From positions 372,001 to 436,000 of the forward strand of contig JAEXOY010000015.1 of assembly GCA_023439045.1 (NCBI GenBank): a stretch of DNA of 64,000 nucleotides, in the 5' to 3' direction. This DNA is from Bacillota bacterium (GTDB lineage Bacteria; Bacillota; Clostridia; Acetivibrionales; DSM-1351). Under the pieces are notes generated by a model. It was given only the letters and a program-made list of their open reading frames with translations. It made no database searches and had not been told where the DNA came from. Positions 54,295-63,700 of the stretch are shown here, one piece after another. The position numbers and the translations under genes were made by a program. Every line of letters begins with the position of its first letter. Position 1 is the first letter of the stretch.

Positions 54295-54915
54295 ATGGGA
54301 ATAAGCTTTGACGACTTTAATACTATACAGCTGGACGTACTTAGAGAGATTGGTAACATCGGAGCTGGTAATGCGGTAACAGCCCTTGCAAAAATGATTA
54401 ACAAAAAGGTTGATATGGCAGTCCCCAAGGTTAAGATTATGGGCTTTAAAGAAGTAAGCAAGATTTTAGGTGGGGAAGAGATTGAAGTTATTGGTATTTT
54501 ACTTAACGTTTCTGGTGATTTGACAGGAAACATGATGTTCACTTTGGATATACGAGCTGCAAGAACTCTAGTAAACATTTTACTAGGAGATGAAACTAAA
54601 ACCAGCTTGGAATTTGACGAAATGGAACTATCAGCACTAAAGGAAATCGGCAATATATTAACGGCATCTTACTTGTCAGCATTGTCTACTTTAACTAATC
54701 TAAAGATTTTACCATCAGTTCCTGAATTAGCTAAGGATATGGCGGGAGCTATATTGAGTGTGCCTGCAATAGAGTTTGGAAAGGTTGGAGATTCGGTGCT
54801 TTATATTGAGACAGAGTTCAGTGAAGGTATTACTAAAGTTTTAGGTGACTTCCTACTGATTCCAGATGTCGAATCTTATGACGTATTATTGAAAGCATTA
54901 GGAGTTATAGATTAA
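54295..54915 (+). CDS. cheC: CheY-P phosphatase CheC
   Basis: 206 residues with two CheC/FliY helices, LREIGNIGAGNAVTAL and LKEIGNILTASYLSAL, each carrying the catalytic E-x-x-N. Hydrolyses CheY-P, stimulated by CheD. cheD starts one base after its stop, which fits complex formation. Confidence 0.96.
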   Translation: MGISFDDFNTIQLDVLREIGNIGAGNAVTALAKMINKKVDMAVPKVKIMGFKEVSKILGGEEIEVIGILLNVSGDLTGNMMFTLDIRAARTLVNILLGDETKTSLEFDEMELSALKEIGNILTASYLSALSTLTNLKILPSVPELAKDMAGAILSVPAIEFGKVGDSVLYIETEFSEGITKVLGDFLLIPDVESYDVLLKALGVID

Positions 54916-54916
54916 A

Positions 54917-55405
54917 ATGGATATTAATGTAATTAAGGTTGGGATGGCTGATTTGAATTGCGCATACCATCCTTGTATAATAACAACCCTGGGACTTGGT
55001 TCTTGCGTTGGCGTAGCATTATATGACCCAACAACAAAGATTGTCGGTTTAGCTCATGTAATGTTACCCAGCAGTGAACAGGCAAAGTATAATAGTAATG
55101 TCGCTAAATTTGCAGATACTGCGATTGTTAGGCTGGTTGACGACATGATAAAGATGGGGGCTAGAAAAGAACGGATTTTTGCCAAATTAGCTGGCGGAGC
55201 ACAGATGTTCTTATTCAGTCAAGGCTCAGACCTAATGCGTATAGGTTACAGAAATGTTATGGCCTCAAAAGAAGCTCTTCAGAAATTAAAGATTCCAATT
55301 ATATCTGAAGACACAGGCGGTAATTATGGACGTACCATTGAACTATGCTCAGAGGACGGCAAACTAATGATTAAAACCATTGGATTTGGAATTAAGCAAA
55401 TATAG
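54917..55405 (+). CDS. cheD: Chemoreceptor glutamine deamidase CheD
   Basis: 162 residues. Catalytic Cys in LGLGSCVGVALYD, His in VGLAHVMLP and conserved GGAQMF (here KLAGGAQMFLF). It deamidates receptor glutamines and binds CheC. Its small spacing from cheC supports a functional pair. Confidence 0.96.
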   Translation: MDINVIKVGMADLNCAYHPCIITTLGLGSCVGVALYDPTTKIVGLAHVMLPSSEQAKYNSNVAKFADTAIVRLVDDMIKMGARKERIFAKLAGGAQMFLFSQGSDLMRIGYRNVMASKEALQKLKIPIISEDTGGNYGRTIELCSEDGKLMIKTIGFGIKQI

Positions 55406-55445
55406 TATGTTAGCATCATAAATAAATAGTGGCTCGAGGACTAGT

Positions 55446-55796
55446 ATGGATAAAATTGTAAAAATACCATTAATATTGGCTTTATTATCAGCTATTATTA
55501 CTGGGTTTTTCTGTTCTATTAATAAATATGATACAAATCAAACCTGCATGAGAATGATTATTGCAATGCTGGTATTTTATATATTGGGTATTATTATTAA
55601 ATCAACTATAACAGGTATATATGAAGAAATTGAAAAGACTCGTATAGAAAATGAAAAGAAAGAGAAAGAAGCGAAAGTTAAAAATGATAAGCAAGTAAAT
55701 GAAAACATTGGTACCAAACTGGATTTATTGGCAGGAGATGATGATTTTCAAGCTCTTGAGCTCTCAAAGGCCATAAAAACGACTCTAAGTGAGTGA
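55446..55796 (+). CDS. Small membrane protein between cheD and sigD
   Basis: 116 residues, no family recognised. Two hydrophobic helices (about 7-24 and 34-55) with a short loop, then a Glu/Lys-rich cytoplasmic helix (EEIEKTRIENEKKEKEAKVKND) and an acidic C-terminus. Position between cheD and sigD within the same transcript suggests a motility link. Its function cannot be told from the sequence. Confidence 0.75.
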   Translation: MDKIVKIPLILALLSAIITGFFCSINKYDTNQTCMRMIIAMLVFYILGIIIKSTITGIYEEIEKTRIENEKKEKEAKVKNDKQVNENIGTKLDLLAGDDDFQALELSKAIKTTLSE

Positions 55797-55823
55797 TTTT
55801 TGCCAGGTAATTGGAGGATTTAA

Positions 55824-56588
55824 ATGACAGGAGATATATCAAAACAACTTTGGAAAAACTTCATAGAAACGCGAAGTCCTGCAATTAAAGAACAAATAAT
55901 TAATGAGTATGCATATTTAATAAAATATGTTGCTGGTAGACTTTCGCTGTACTTTGGTTCAAATGTTGAATTTGATGACCTAGTTGGTTATGGTGCTTTT
56001 GGGTTAATTGATGCAATTGATAAATTTGATATAAACAAAGGTGTTAAATTTGAAACATATGCCTCTCTAAGAATCAGGGGTTCAATTATAGATAGCATTA
56101 GGGACCTAGATTGGGTACCAAGGTCACTGAGACAAAAGAACAAGGAACTAGAAAAGGTATATGCTGAGTTGGAAAATGATATGGGACACTCGGCTACTGA
56201 TAAAGAAGTTGCAGAAAAACTAGGTATTAGCATGGACGAGTTCTATAAGCTTTTAAATGACGTCAATGTATCATCAATGATGTCATTAGAAGAGTTTATG
56301 GAGCAAAATTACGAGCGAGGTTTGGGAATACCAAGTGAAAATATTGAAGATAAGCCAGAGGACTATGTACAAAATGCAGAACTTAAACAGATACTAGCAG
56401 AGGCAATAAATAAGCTTCCCGAAAAGGAGAAAACAGTTATCTCCTTTTACTACTTTGAAGAGCTAACGCTTAAGGAGATTAGTGCAATAATGAATGTAAC
56501 TGAATCAAGAATATCGCAGCTACATACTAAAGCTTTATTAAGGATGAGGGGGAAGCTTGGACGGCATAAAATAATGCTGGAAACATAA
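55824..56588 (+). CDS. sigD: Flagellar RNA polymerase sigma factor SigD/FliA
   Basis: 254 residues. Region 2 (YLIKYVAGRLSLYFGSNVEFDDLVGYGAFGLIDAID; GSIIDSIRDLDWVPRSLRQK), region 3 (ATDKEVAEKLGISMDEFY) and region 4 (LKEISAIMNVTESRISQLHTKAL). It transcribes late flagellar and chemotaxis genes. RBS GGAGGATTT. As in B. subtilis it lies near the end of the fla/che operon. Confidence 0.97.
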   Translation: MTGDISKQLWKNFIETRSPAIKEQIINEYAYLIKYVAGRLSLYFGSNVEFDDLVGYGAFGLIDAIDKFDINKGVKFETYASLRIRGSIIDSIRDLDWVPRSLRQKNKELEKVYAELENDMGHSATDKEVAEKLGISMDEFYKLLNDVNVSSMMSLEEFMEQNYERGLGIPSENIEDKPEDYVQNAELKQILAEAINKLPEKEKTVISFYYFEELTLKEISAIMNVTESRISQLHTKALLRMRGKLGRHKIMLET

Positions 56589-56599
56589 AAGGAGATATT

Positions 56600-57988
56600 A
56601 TGTCTGATAAGTCTGAATCAAGAATTGGAGTTACAATTTCTAATGATGAACTAAAAGCATATATTACTGTTTACAACAGACAGGATAATACTGTCCTCTC
56701 TAAAGAGGAGATACTTGAGGCTCTTAGGACACAGAATGTTGTTTATGGTTTGAAGCTTGATGTATTTAATGATTTGATACAAAATCCCGTTTACAATCAG
56801 CCAGTTTGTATTGCAGAGGGAACGCCAGCTGTTAATGGACAGAATGGGTCGGTTAACTATTTATTCAATACAAATGCAGATGGTAAGCCTACAATGCTTG
56901 AAGACGGAAGAATTAATTATAGAGAATTAAATCTAATTCAAAGTGTATCTAAAGGACAGGTTTTGTGCACTATGAATCCACCTGTACAAGGCACTCCAGG
57001 AAGAACAGTCAAAAACAGAGTCATCAATGCTGTGAATGGGAGACCTGTACTAGTACCAAAAGGAAAGAATGTTTCATTAGGTCCTGACGGAAAAAGCCTA
57101 GTAGCTAACCTTGATGGTGAAGTTGAACTACAGGAAAATGGGCTCATAAGTGTATATGCGAGCCATGAGGTTCCAGCTGATGTAGACAACACTACAGGTA
57201 ATATTAGCTTTGTTGGAAACGTAATAGTTAGAGGAAACGTACTTTCCGGTTTTTCAATTGAAGCAGGCGGAAATGTTGAAGTCTTCGGTGTTGTAGAGGG
57301 AGCAACAATAAAAGCTGGCGGGAATATTATATTACGTAGAGGCATGCAGGGAATGGGAAAAGGCGTGCTTATTAGTGGTGGAAATATTATCGCGAGATAT
57401 ATAGAATATAGCAATATAGAGGCTGAAAACATTCAATCTGAAGCTATTATGCATAGTAATGTTAAATGTACAAATAAGTTAGAGCTTACTGGTAAAAAGG
57501 GGCTTCTTGTTGGTGGTACATGCCGGGCAGGTAAGCTGATATCTGCTAAGGTTATAGGCTCTCATATGGCAACAGCAACAGATATTGAGGTTGGCACTGA
57601 TCCAACAGTCAGAGAGCGCCTCAAAAAAGCAAAGGAAGAGGTTACTGCCATGAGCTCGGATATATTTAAATCCGAGCAAGCTATCACTATACTAAAAAAG
57701 CTTGAGAATGCTGGAACACTTACACCTGAAAAACAGGACGTTTTACAGAAGAGCATAAGAACAAAAATACTGCTTTCTTCAAAGATTGAAGAAACCAAGC
57801 AAGAAATTGCTGTTCTTGAAGAAAAGCTTCAGCAGGAAGGGGCAGGAAAAATAAAAGCATCTAGTTATATATACCCTGGAGTCAAGGTAGCCATTGGTTC
57901 ATGTATGATGTATGTAAAAGAAGTTCTTCAGTACTGTTCGCTATACAGAGATGGGGCGGACGTTAGGGTTGGGAGCTATGACAGATAG
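56600..57988 (+). CDS. FapA family protein (DUF342, beta-helix)
   Basis: 462 residues. A flexible N-terminal part and a repeated-turn beta-helix (GNVIVRGNVLSGFSIEAGGNVEVFGVVEGATIKAGGNI, about 200-300), followed by a coiled coil (about 335-420). This is the DUF342/FapA pattern. Relatives occur next to sigD in clostridial flagellar clusters and include flagellar assembly protein A. RBS AGGAG lies directly before ATG 56600. Confidence 0.88.
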   Translation: MSDKSESRIGVTISNDELKAYITVYNRQDNTVLSKEEILEALRTQNVVYGLKLDVFNDLIQNPVYNQPVCIAEGTPAVNGQNGSVNYLFNTNADGKPTMLEDGRINYRELNLIQSVSKGQVLCTMNPPVQGTPGRTVKNRVINAVNGRPVLVPKGKNVSLGPDGKSLVANLDGEVELQENGLISVYASHEVPADVDNTTGNISFVGNVIVRGNVLSGFSIEAGGNVEVFGVVEGATIKAGGNIILRRGMQGMGKGVLISGGNIIARYIEYSNIEAENIQSEAIMHSNVKCTNKLELTGKKGLLVGGTCRAGKLISAKVIGSHMATATDIEVGTDPTVRERLKKAKEEVTAMSSDIFKSEQAITILKKLENAGTLTPEKQDVLQKSIRTKILLSSKIEETKQEIAVLEEKLQQEGAGKIKASSYIYPGVKVAIGSCMMYVKEVLQYCSLYRDGADVRVGSYDR

Positions 57989-58017
57989 AACAGTTTTATA
58001 GTAGGGGGTGGAGTTTT

Positions 58018-58302
58018 ATGTCTATAAAGCCACTGGATTTTCAGGTTATGATCCCCAAGTCATCAGAAGTATCCAGAATTCAACACGATGAGGTTGCGAA
58101 GAACCAGGCTGTGCAACAACAGCAGGCTGAAGCTAATCAGCAGAAAGTTAGTCACAATCTCAAACAGGTATCTAAAAGAGAAAATATTCAAAAGGGACGT
58201 GTTGAAGAGAGACAACCAAAGGATAGACAAACTAATCAAGACAAAAAGAAAAAACAACAAAGGCCCGAAGAAGGCCGTCCTACAATAGATATAAAGATTT
58301 AA
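58018..58302 (+). CDS. Small Gln/Lys-rich protein downstream of the fapA-like gene
   Basis: 94 residues. Conserved-looking start MSIKPLDFQVMIPKSSEVS, then an extremely polar Gln/Lys/Arg/Glu stretch (about 25-85) and RPTIDIKI at the end. No membrane segment. AGTAGGGGGTGG forms a strong RBS. I do not recognise a function; similar short proteins occupy this place in related fla operons (from memory). Confidence 0.7.
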   Translation: MSIKPLDFQVMIPKSSEVSRIQHDEVAKNQAVQQQQAEANQQKVSHNLKQVSKRENIQKGRVEERQPKDRQTNQDKKKKQQRPEEGRPTIDIKI

Positions 58303-58343
58303 AATGTATTAATAATATTACATATGAAAAATCCGGAGGAATT

Positions 58344-59426
58344 ATGGACGCATTCTATGTCTGCATGATTTTTTTAGGCTCGATACTGGTTCTGGTATCA
58401 CTATTCTTTTCAATAATGGATAAGGTAAATGGAAAAGACTTTTTTACTGAGTTTGACAGAAAAAAGGACGAAATGTTTACTCTAATTGCTGATGCAGAAG
58501 AAATGATTCAAGAGCTCAATAAAATGTCTGACTACGTTATAGGCACAATTTCAGATAAAAGTCAAGAATTGATACAATTACAGAATAGGTCAGGAAGAAT
58601 AAAAGGCAATACCTATGATGTTTCTAAAACAGATAAATCAAATGTGATAAATGCAAACAAATCAGATGTGATAAATACAAATAAATCAGATGTGGTAAAT
58701 GCAAACAAATCAGATGTGATAAATGCAAATAAATCAAATGCCATAAGTTTAAACAAACCCAATATTACAGATGATACAAATGTGGAAGATAAACCGAATG
58801 TAACAGATAAATCAAATGTAGCAAAAGAAGATAAATCCATTGTGAACGAAGCCCAAAAATTAAATGCGAAAGAGGCACATGCTACTAAGTCAACTAAGAT
58901 AGAAGCATCCAATAAGGTAAATTCCGAAAAGAAGTCTAGTCAAAATTCTTCCAATAATTCTAGAATAGCTACTGCTAATACTAGAATAGCTACTGCAAAA
59001 GAGGAAAGTGTCAAAGTAATAGGTACCGATAATAAGGAAGATAGTATAGAAGCGGTTGAAGATACTATAGAGATAAGCAAGCAAGGGTTTAGCAAACTCC
59101 AGAGCGCATCGTTATCTCTGCATGATGGCAACCAAGCTCAACAAATAAACACATACCAGCAGTCTCCGGTGAAATTGAATGAGTATCAACATAAAGTGCT
59201 TTTTAGTGAGCAAAAGCAGGAAGATAATACAATTGCTAACAACACTGCCTCTTCATACAACAAATCGTCAAGTATGTCCCCAGACCACTTTTCTAATTTA
59301 AGCGTGAATGAAAAGAGGAGAGAAGCATTAATCCTTATTCAAAAAGGATTAAGCAATGCAGAGATATCAGGCTTGCTAAAAATTGGTAAGGGTGAGGTTG
59401 CATTATTAAGAGGTCTTAACAAGTAG
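58344..59426 (+). CDS. SwrB-like membrane protein (DUF6115-type) with Asn-Lys-Ser-Asp repeats
   Basis: 360 residues. One transmembrane helix at about 5-24, a coiled coil (about 30-80), a Ser/Asn/Lys/Asp disordered region containing five eight-residue repeats NKSDVINA (residues 97-136), and a C-terminal helix-turn-helix-like block NEKRREALILIQKGLSNAEISGLLKIGKGEVALLRGL. The layout and its place after sigD resemble SwrB/YlxL, which helps flagellar assembly in B. subtilis; that match is an inference. Confidence 0.7.
   Translation: MDAFYVCMIFLGSILVLVSLFFSIMDKVNGKDFFTEFDRKKDEMFTLIADAEEMIQELNKMSDYVIGTISDKSQELIQLQNRSGRIKGNTYDVSKTDKSNVINANKSDVINTNKSDVVNANKSDVINANKSNAISLNKPNITDDTNVEDKPNVTDKSNVAKEDKSIVNEAQKLNAKEAHATKSTKIEASNKVNSEKKSSQNSSNNSRIATANTRIATAKEESVKVIGTDNKEDSIEAVEDTIEISKQGFSKLQSASLSLHDGNQAQQINTYQQSPVKLNEYQHKVLFSEQKQEDNTIANNTASSYNKSSSMSPDHFSNLSVNEKRREALILIQKGLSNAEISGLLKIGKGEVALLRGLNK
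58632..58751 (+). repeat. 24-bp tandem repeat in the SwrB-like gene
   Basis: Five in-frame units at 58632, 58656, 58680, 58704 and 58728 encoding (N/D)KS(D/N)(V/A)(I/V)(N/S)(A/T/L). Later traces of the same motif (KPNITD, KPNVTDKSNV) follow, showing an older expansion that has diverged. Confidence 0.9.
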
Positions 59427-59496
59427 TTATATATGATAATATTGTTATTGGTAAGTTTAATAATATCAAACACTAAAGAAATAAGGTGCAAAGTAA

Positions 59497-60141
59497 ATGA
59501 GAAAAACACATGGCAGAAGCATTGCTCTTGGCATAGGAATAGGTATGATTATAACTTCCATAGCTGGAATGATTTTTACTACGGGTACAAAAGATGAAAT
59601 GACAAAGGACGAAATAATTGCATTGGCAAAGAGCTATGGAATGATTGATAAGACAACTTTGATAATACCAAATAGCTCTACTTCAGCTATTTCGGGCAAT
59701 AGTGTTTCAATGGATACTACTAAGGATTCTTCTATTGATACTACTAAGGATACTACTAAGGATACCACTAAGGATTCTTCTAATGATACTACTAAGAATT
59801 CTGCTAAGGATTCTGCAAATGATTCTACAAAAGAATCTACAAACAACGGTGCATTAACCGGAGCGTCAATTGATAAATCTCCCACATCTTCAGAGAACAC
59901 TGCTAAAAACAATAGCTCTGTGAACAACCAGCGCAATATTCAGATTGTTATTCCTGATGGAGCCAAATCTCAGCACGTTATAGCGGATCTGTTAGAAAAG
60001 GGCATTATTACTAGTGAGCGAGATATGATAGCTACTTTTGATAAGTATAATGCCAGCACAAAGATAAACATTGGTAAGTTTATGTTCAAAAAGAATGAGG
60101 ATTTGGACTATATTGTAAAAACGATATGTGGCATAAAGTAG
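59497..60141 (+). CDS. Membrane-anchored protein with MltG-N/LysM-like C-terminal domain
   Basis: 214 residues. A transmembrane helix at about 9-30, a low-complexity Asp/Thr/Ser/Lys region with DTTK-type repeats (about residues 73-116), and a C-terminal domain IQIVIPDGAKSQHVIADLLEKGIITSERDMIATFDKY. That last block resembles the LysM-like N domain of MltG/YceG, without the catalytic domain. It may bind the cell wall. It is the last gene of the plus-strand cluster; a link to motility is only positional. Confidence 0.65.
   Translation: MRKTHGRSIALGIGIGMIITSIAGMIFTTGTKDEMTKDEIIALAKSYGMIDKTTLIIPNSSTSAISGNSVSMDTTKDSSIDTTKDTTKDTTKDSSNDTTKNSAKDSANDSTKESTNNGALTGASIDKSPTSSENTAKNNSSVNNQRNIQIVIPDGAKSQHVIADLLEKGIITSERDMIATFDKYNASTKINIGKFMFKKNEDLDYIVKTICGIK
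59713..59844 (+). repeat. 12-bp tandem repeat, eleven units
   Basis: Units of GATACTACTAAG type at 59713, 59725, 59737 and so on to 59833, encoding DTTK, DSSI, DTTK, DTTK, DTTK, DSSN, DTTK, NSAK, DSAN, DSTK, ESTN. Three units are identical and the array decays towards its 3' end. Confidence 0.92.
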
Positions 60142-60253
60142 CGCAAAAGGCCTTGTAAAATCCTAATAATAATATTATAATACAATCCCAAAAATCATAA
60201 AAGACGATGCCAAAAATCAATAAAAAACATTGTAGCATAATTAAAAAAAGATA

Positions 60254-60282
60254 TTGATTTGTAACATGTTATGTGTTAATAT
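60254..60282 (+). promoter_or_regulatory. Sigma-A promoter of tRNA-Leu
   Basis: TTGATT (60254-60259), 17-bp spacer, TAATAT (60277-60282), the same hexamers and spacing as the aroF T-box promoter. The tRNA begins about 75 bases after the expected start site. That leader contains small stems (CACTA/TAGTG) and no reading frame. Confidence 0.6.
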
Positions 60283-60365
60283 AGTTAAGCGGTAAGCTTT
60301 AGAGCACATTTCACTATTGACGAAGTAGTGGAATTGACGGAGTATCGCAGGTGAAAAGTGAATAT

Positions 60366-60452
60366 GGGGATGTGATGGAACTGGCAGACGTAGCGGACTC
60401 AAAATCCGCCGATAGTGATATCGTGTGGGTTCGACTCCCACCATCCCCACCA
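60366..60452 (+). tRNA. tRNA-Leu (anticodon CAA)
   Basis: Acceptor arms GGGGATG/CATCCCC, discriminator A and encoded CCA at 60450-60452. The anticodon stem is GCGGA/TCCGC with loop CTCAAAA, giving anticodon CAA at 60400-60402, which reads UUG. A long variable arm and the TTCGACTC T-loop fit a class II Leu tRNA. A minus-strand frame over it (VGVEPTRYHYRRILSP) is the usual spurious antisense product. Confidence 0.97.
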
Positions 60453-60453
60453 C

Positions 60454-60497
60454 AAAAACCAAGGGTTTCAGCGATGAGTTGAAACCCTTGGTTTTTT
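60454..60497 (+). terminator. Rho-independent terminator after tRNA-Leu
   Basis: AAAACCAAGGGTTTCA, 9-base loop, TGAAACCCTTGGTTTT and T-run: a 16-bp perfect stem starting two bases after the CCA end. It insulates the tRNA from the surface-protein gene. Confidence 0.95.
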
Positions 60498-60707
60498 GTA
60501 CCTAAAAGTATAGTGTAATTATCATGATAACATACATATTGGTTAGGTAGTGAATATCATCAACAGGTTTTCTTCTATAGAATTTTAAGACGGTTTCTTT
60601 ATACCAATTTCGGCAAAAGAAGGGTCAATTTCGACATTCTAGTTTTGGCAGCAATTTTTTTTATATAATGACTTCAAAAAGAATAAGATCTTTGGGGGAA
60701 TTTCTAT

Positions 60708-63700
60708 ATGAATAATATGAAGAAAAAATTTCTTGCTGTTCTATTGTCTTTTTCTCTGTTGGTGGGGATTATGCCGAGTTTCACAATAACTTCCCATGCT
60801 GCGGTTAGTGAGGTACTCTATGAGCCTTTAACAACAAAGCACGGGATATTTAACAGGTATAACTATCAAGACAAGGACTATTATCTTGATTATGCCAAGA
60901 AGTCAACATTTTATAATGTTGCAAACAGGTTCGATGGTCTTAGTCCGCTAAACACCTATAATGGATATACCTGGACTTATGATTGGAGGGACTTTGCATA
61001 CACCTACAAAAAAGGTCCAAGCGGAAAGTATGAAGAAGACTACACTGTTTATGGACAACTGACATCAATGGGACAGTTGAAATTGAATTTGAGCGCAACA
61101 ATGCATAATAATCTGCACACCCATACCAGATATTGGGGTTTGCAAGAAGCCCAATCGGTTGTATACCCGTATGCCGCTGTTCAAAGCGGGGGCTTTAGGA
61201 AAATAATTAATGGTTATGAATTTGTACCAGAGGGTACAGTGACTAAGCGTTTGGGGGATATGCAATACGTAGATTTTGGCAACAATACCAGAGACCTCTC
61301 GCTAAGTTTAGGAGTAGGGAAAACCTTTAGTGACTGTAATTGCAAGGATTGTTCTGTAGGCAATATAGTTGTAGCATTTGCAGATACTAAGGATCCCATA
61401 GTTAATAGAGCATATATTTGCGATATAGATGGAAAAGCCAACGACAGGTTTAAGTCAGGTGCTGTCGCTTTTTTGAAGGTTGAGTTTAATGAACCCATAC
61501 GGTTTGCAGACAACAATAAAAACCATGGAGACATACAGGTAAAAGTTAAGGACAAAAGTGGCAATACCATGACTGCTAAGCTTGTAGAACTCAAGAATTA
61601 TTCCCTTATGTTTAAAATTGAGAATACCGATATTTCTGGTTTTTCTTTAAAGACTTTTAATGTGGACCATATTGACCTCACTGAGCTATTTGGAAACGGA
61701 AAATGGAAGCTGGAAGAAATTTTCGGGTCAGATCATAATGGCTTTGCAGTAAATAAAAAATATGATGAAAAGGGGTATGGCTATACCATCTCCGAAAGCC
61801 TTATCACTGATATAGCAGGAAATCCCATGGCGAAGCCAGCCCAGAATAAAATAGCACTTGCCTCTGCTTGTTTTGACGGTGAGGCGCCTTACGTTTACAG
61901 CATATCTAAGACGGCTCAGATGAATAATGGAGACGTAAAGACTGCATTGGGAAAAACAGATGCCAACACCAATAGCTACCTTGATGACAGCGATATTATT
62001 GCTGGCGTTGGTGATAAAATAGACTATACTGTTAACTTCAATGAGCAGATCAAGTTTGACGGAAACTGTTTCAGTTCAAACGATTTCCTTGGAATGAAAG
62101 CTACACTCAACGTAAAAGATAGCACTGGTAATTATGTAACGATAGACTCAGCGAAAATGTCACAAATTAAAAAAGGCAGCGACTCTACAGAGAATTCTCC
62201 TCCAGGAAGCTATACATCAGTTAGCTTTTCAACCTTCACTATGAAGGAGGGAATGAATTGCGATGATATCGACGGCAAAATAAAAATTACCTCCGTCACA
62301 GTCTCCCCAGGTAGTAAAATAACAGACCTTTGCGATAATGAATATTTTGATTTAAATAATAGTTGGGATACACTAGAAAAAAATCCATATATTTTGGATG
62401 TAACCGCCCCCACTATCACAACCTCTGTCGAGTACTCGGATAATGGTTATACTCCAATAACTGAGGTAAAGACAGGTGGAGTGGTTACGGGATTCTATTT
62501 CCCTATTTCCGTTACTGACTCAGCCGGAACAGATGCACTCAAGGGCTATTTTTCATGGGTAGATCGACTAAGCGTAGAAAAAAGTTTCAAATATAAGTAT
62601 GCCGTCACAGCAGATAATGTAACTCCAGATCCCGACAGCACGGCTTGGCAAACTGGAACAACAGGACAGAGCCATTCCTTCACGCAGGTCAGCACTGGCA
62701 ATTACATTCATATAAGCCTTATTAGCGATGAGTCCTACTTATTGTCTTCCACATCCCTGAAAATTGAGGCTAGAGATTACGCTGGGAACTACGGAACAAA
62801 AACCTTCGAACTTAATTACATTGCAGACACCATTAAGCCATTATCGGTAATAGAGTCCACAGGAAAGTCGTATGACACCGTTTCACAGTTGGGAACTCTG
62901 ACTGCAACTGCTGCTATATCTGATGAAAGTGGACTTGAATCAGTTTACTATATGTGGGTTTCCGATGGCAGCAGTTCACCATCTGCAGACAGCACAGACT
63001 GGAAGGCCACTGGTAGCTTTGAAGAAGGCGCAACAAATGCCACAGTATCCACCGATAGGGGGGAGATTGGCATAGGCCAAGCATTTATAGGAGAGCTTTA
63101 TGTCAAGGCTGTAGACATTTACGGAAATGTTTCTATTACCAATATCGGTACCTACACATATAATCTTTCGGCACCTGCTTATAAATTAAGCTATACTGAG
63201 TCAAGGAAGAAAGAGGCTTCGCTTGGCATCTACGGCCTTGAAAACAATAGCGCTGTAGCTGTAATGATTAAAAAACCCTTTACCACTGACACCTATTATG
63301 TAAGTGTTGTGGATTGGGATTATTCTAATGATATTTTGAATAATGAGACAATAGGATTACAGAGCATAAACGATTTATACAGTTGGCAGACCTATAAGGT
63401 CACAAGCACAGGAACTGGAATTTACGACTTTACTTTTTTAGATAATACCGACTATAATTTGCTCGAAAGTATACTGGGCGGCGACTACTATGGAGAGATA
63501 GATATAACTCTGCTTACCGGCCGTGCCGATATAAAAACTTCCGAGTTTAATGAATCAATGATTAATAAAGAGGATGTTGGAGAGGGCACCCTTGCCTATG
63601 TGGACACTACTATTGGTAATGGCGCCTTTACCTACCTTGCAGGGCAATCGGCAAGTGGAGACCTTCATACAATCCTTACGTCTGCAGGAACGGATATCTA

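Noticed and set aside
60241..60462. Minus-strand 73-residue frame with VGVEPTRYHYRRILSP
   Set aside because: A well-known false gene that arises antisense to Leu/Ser tRNA genes.
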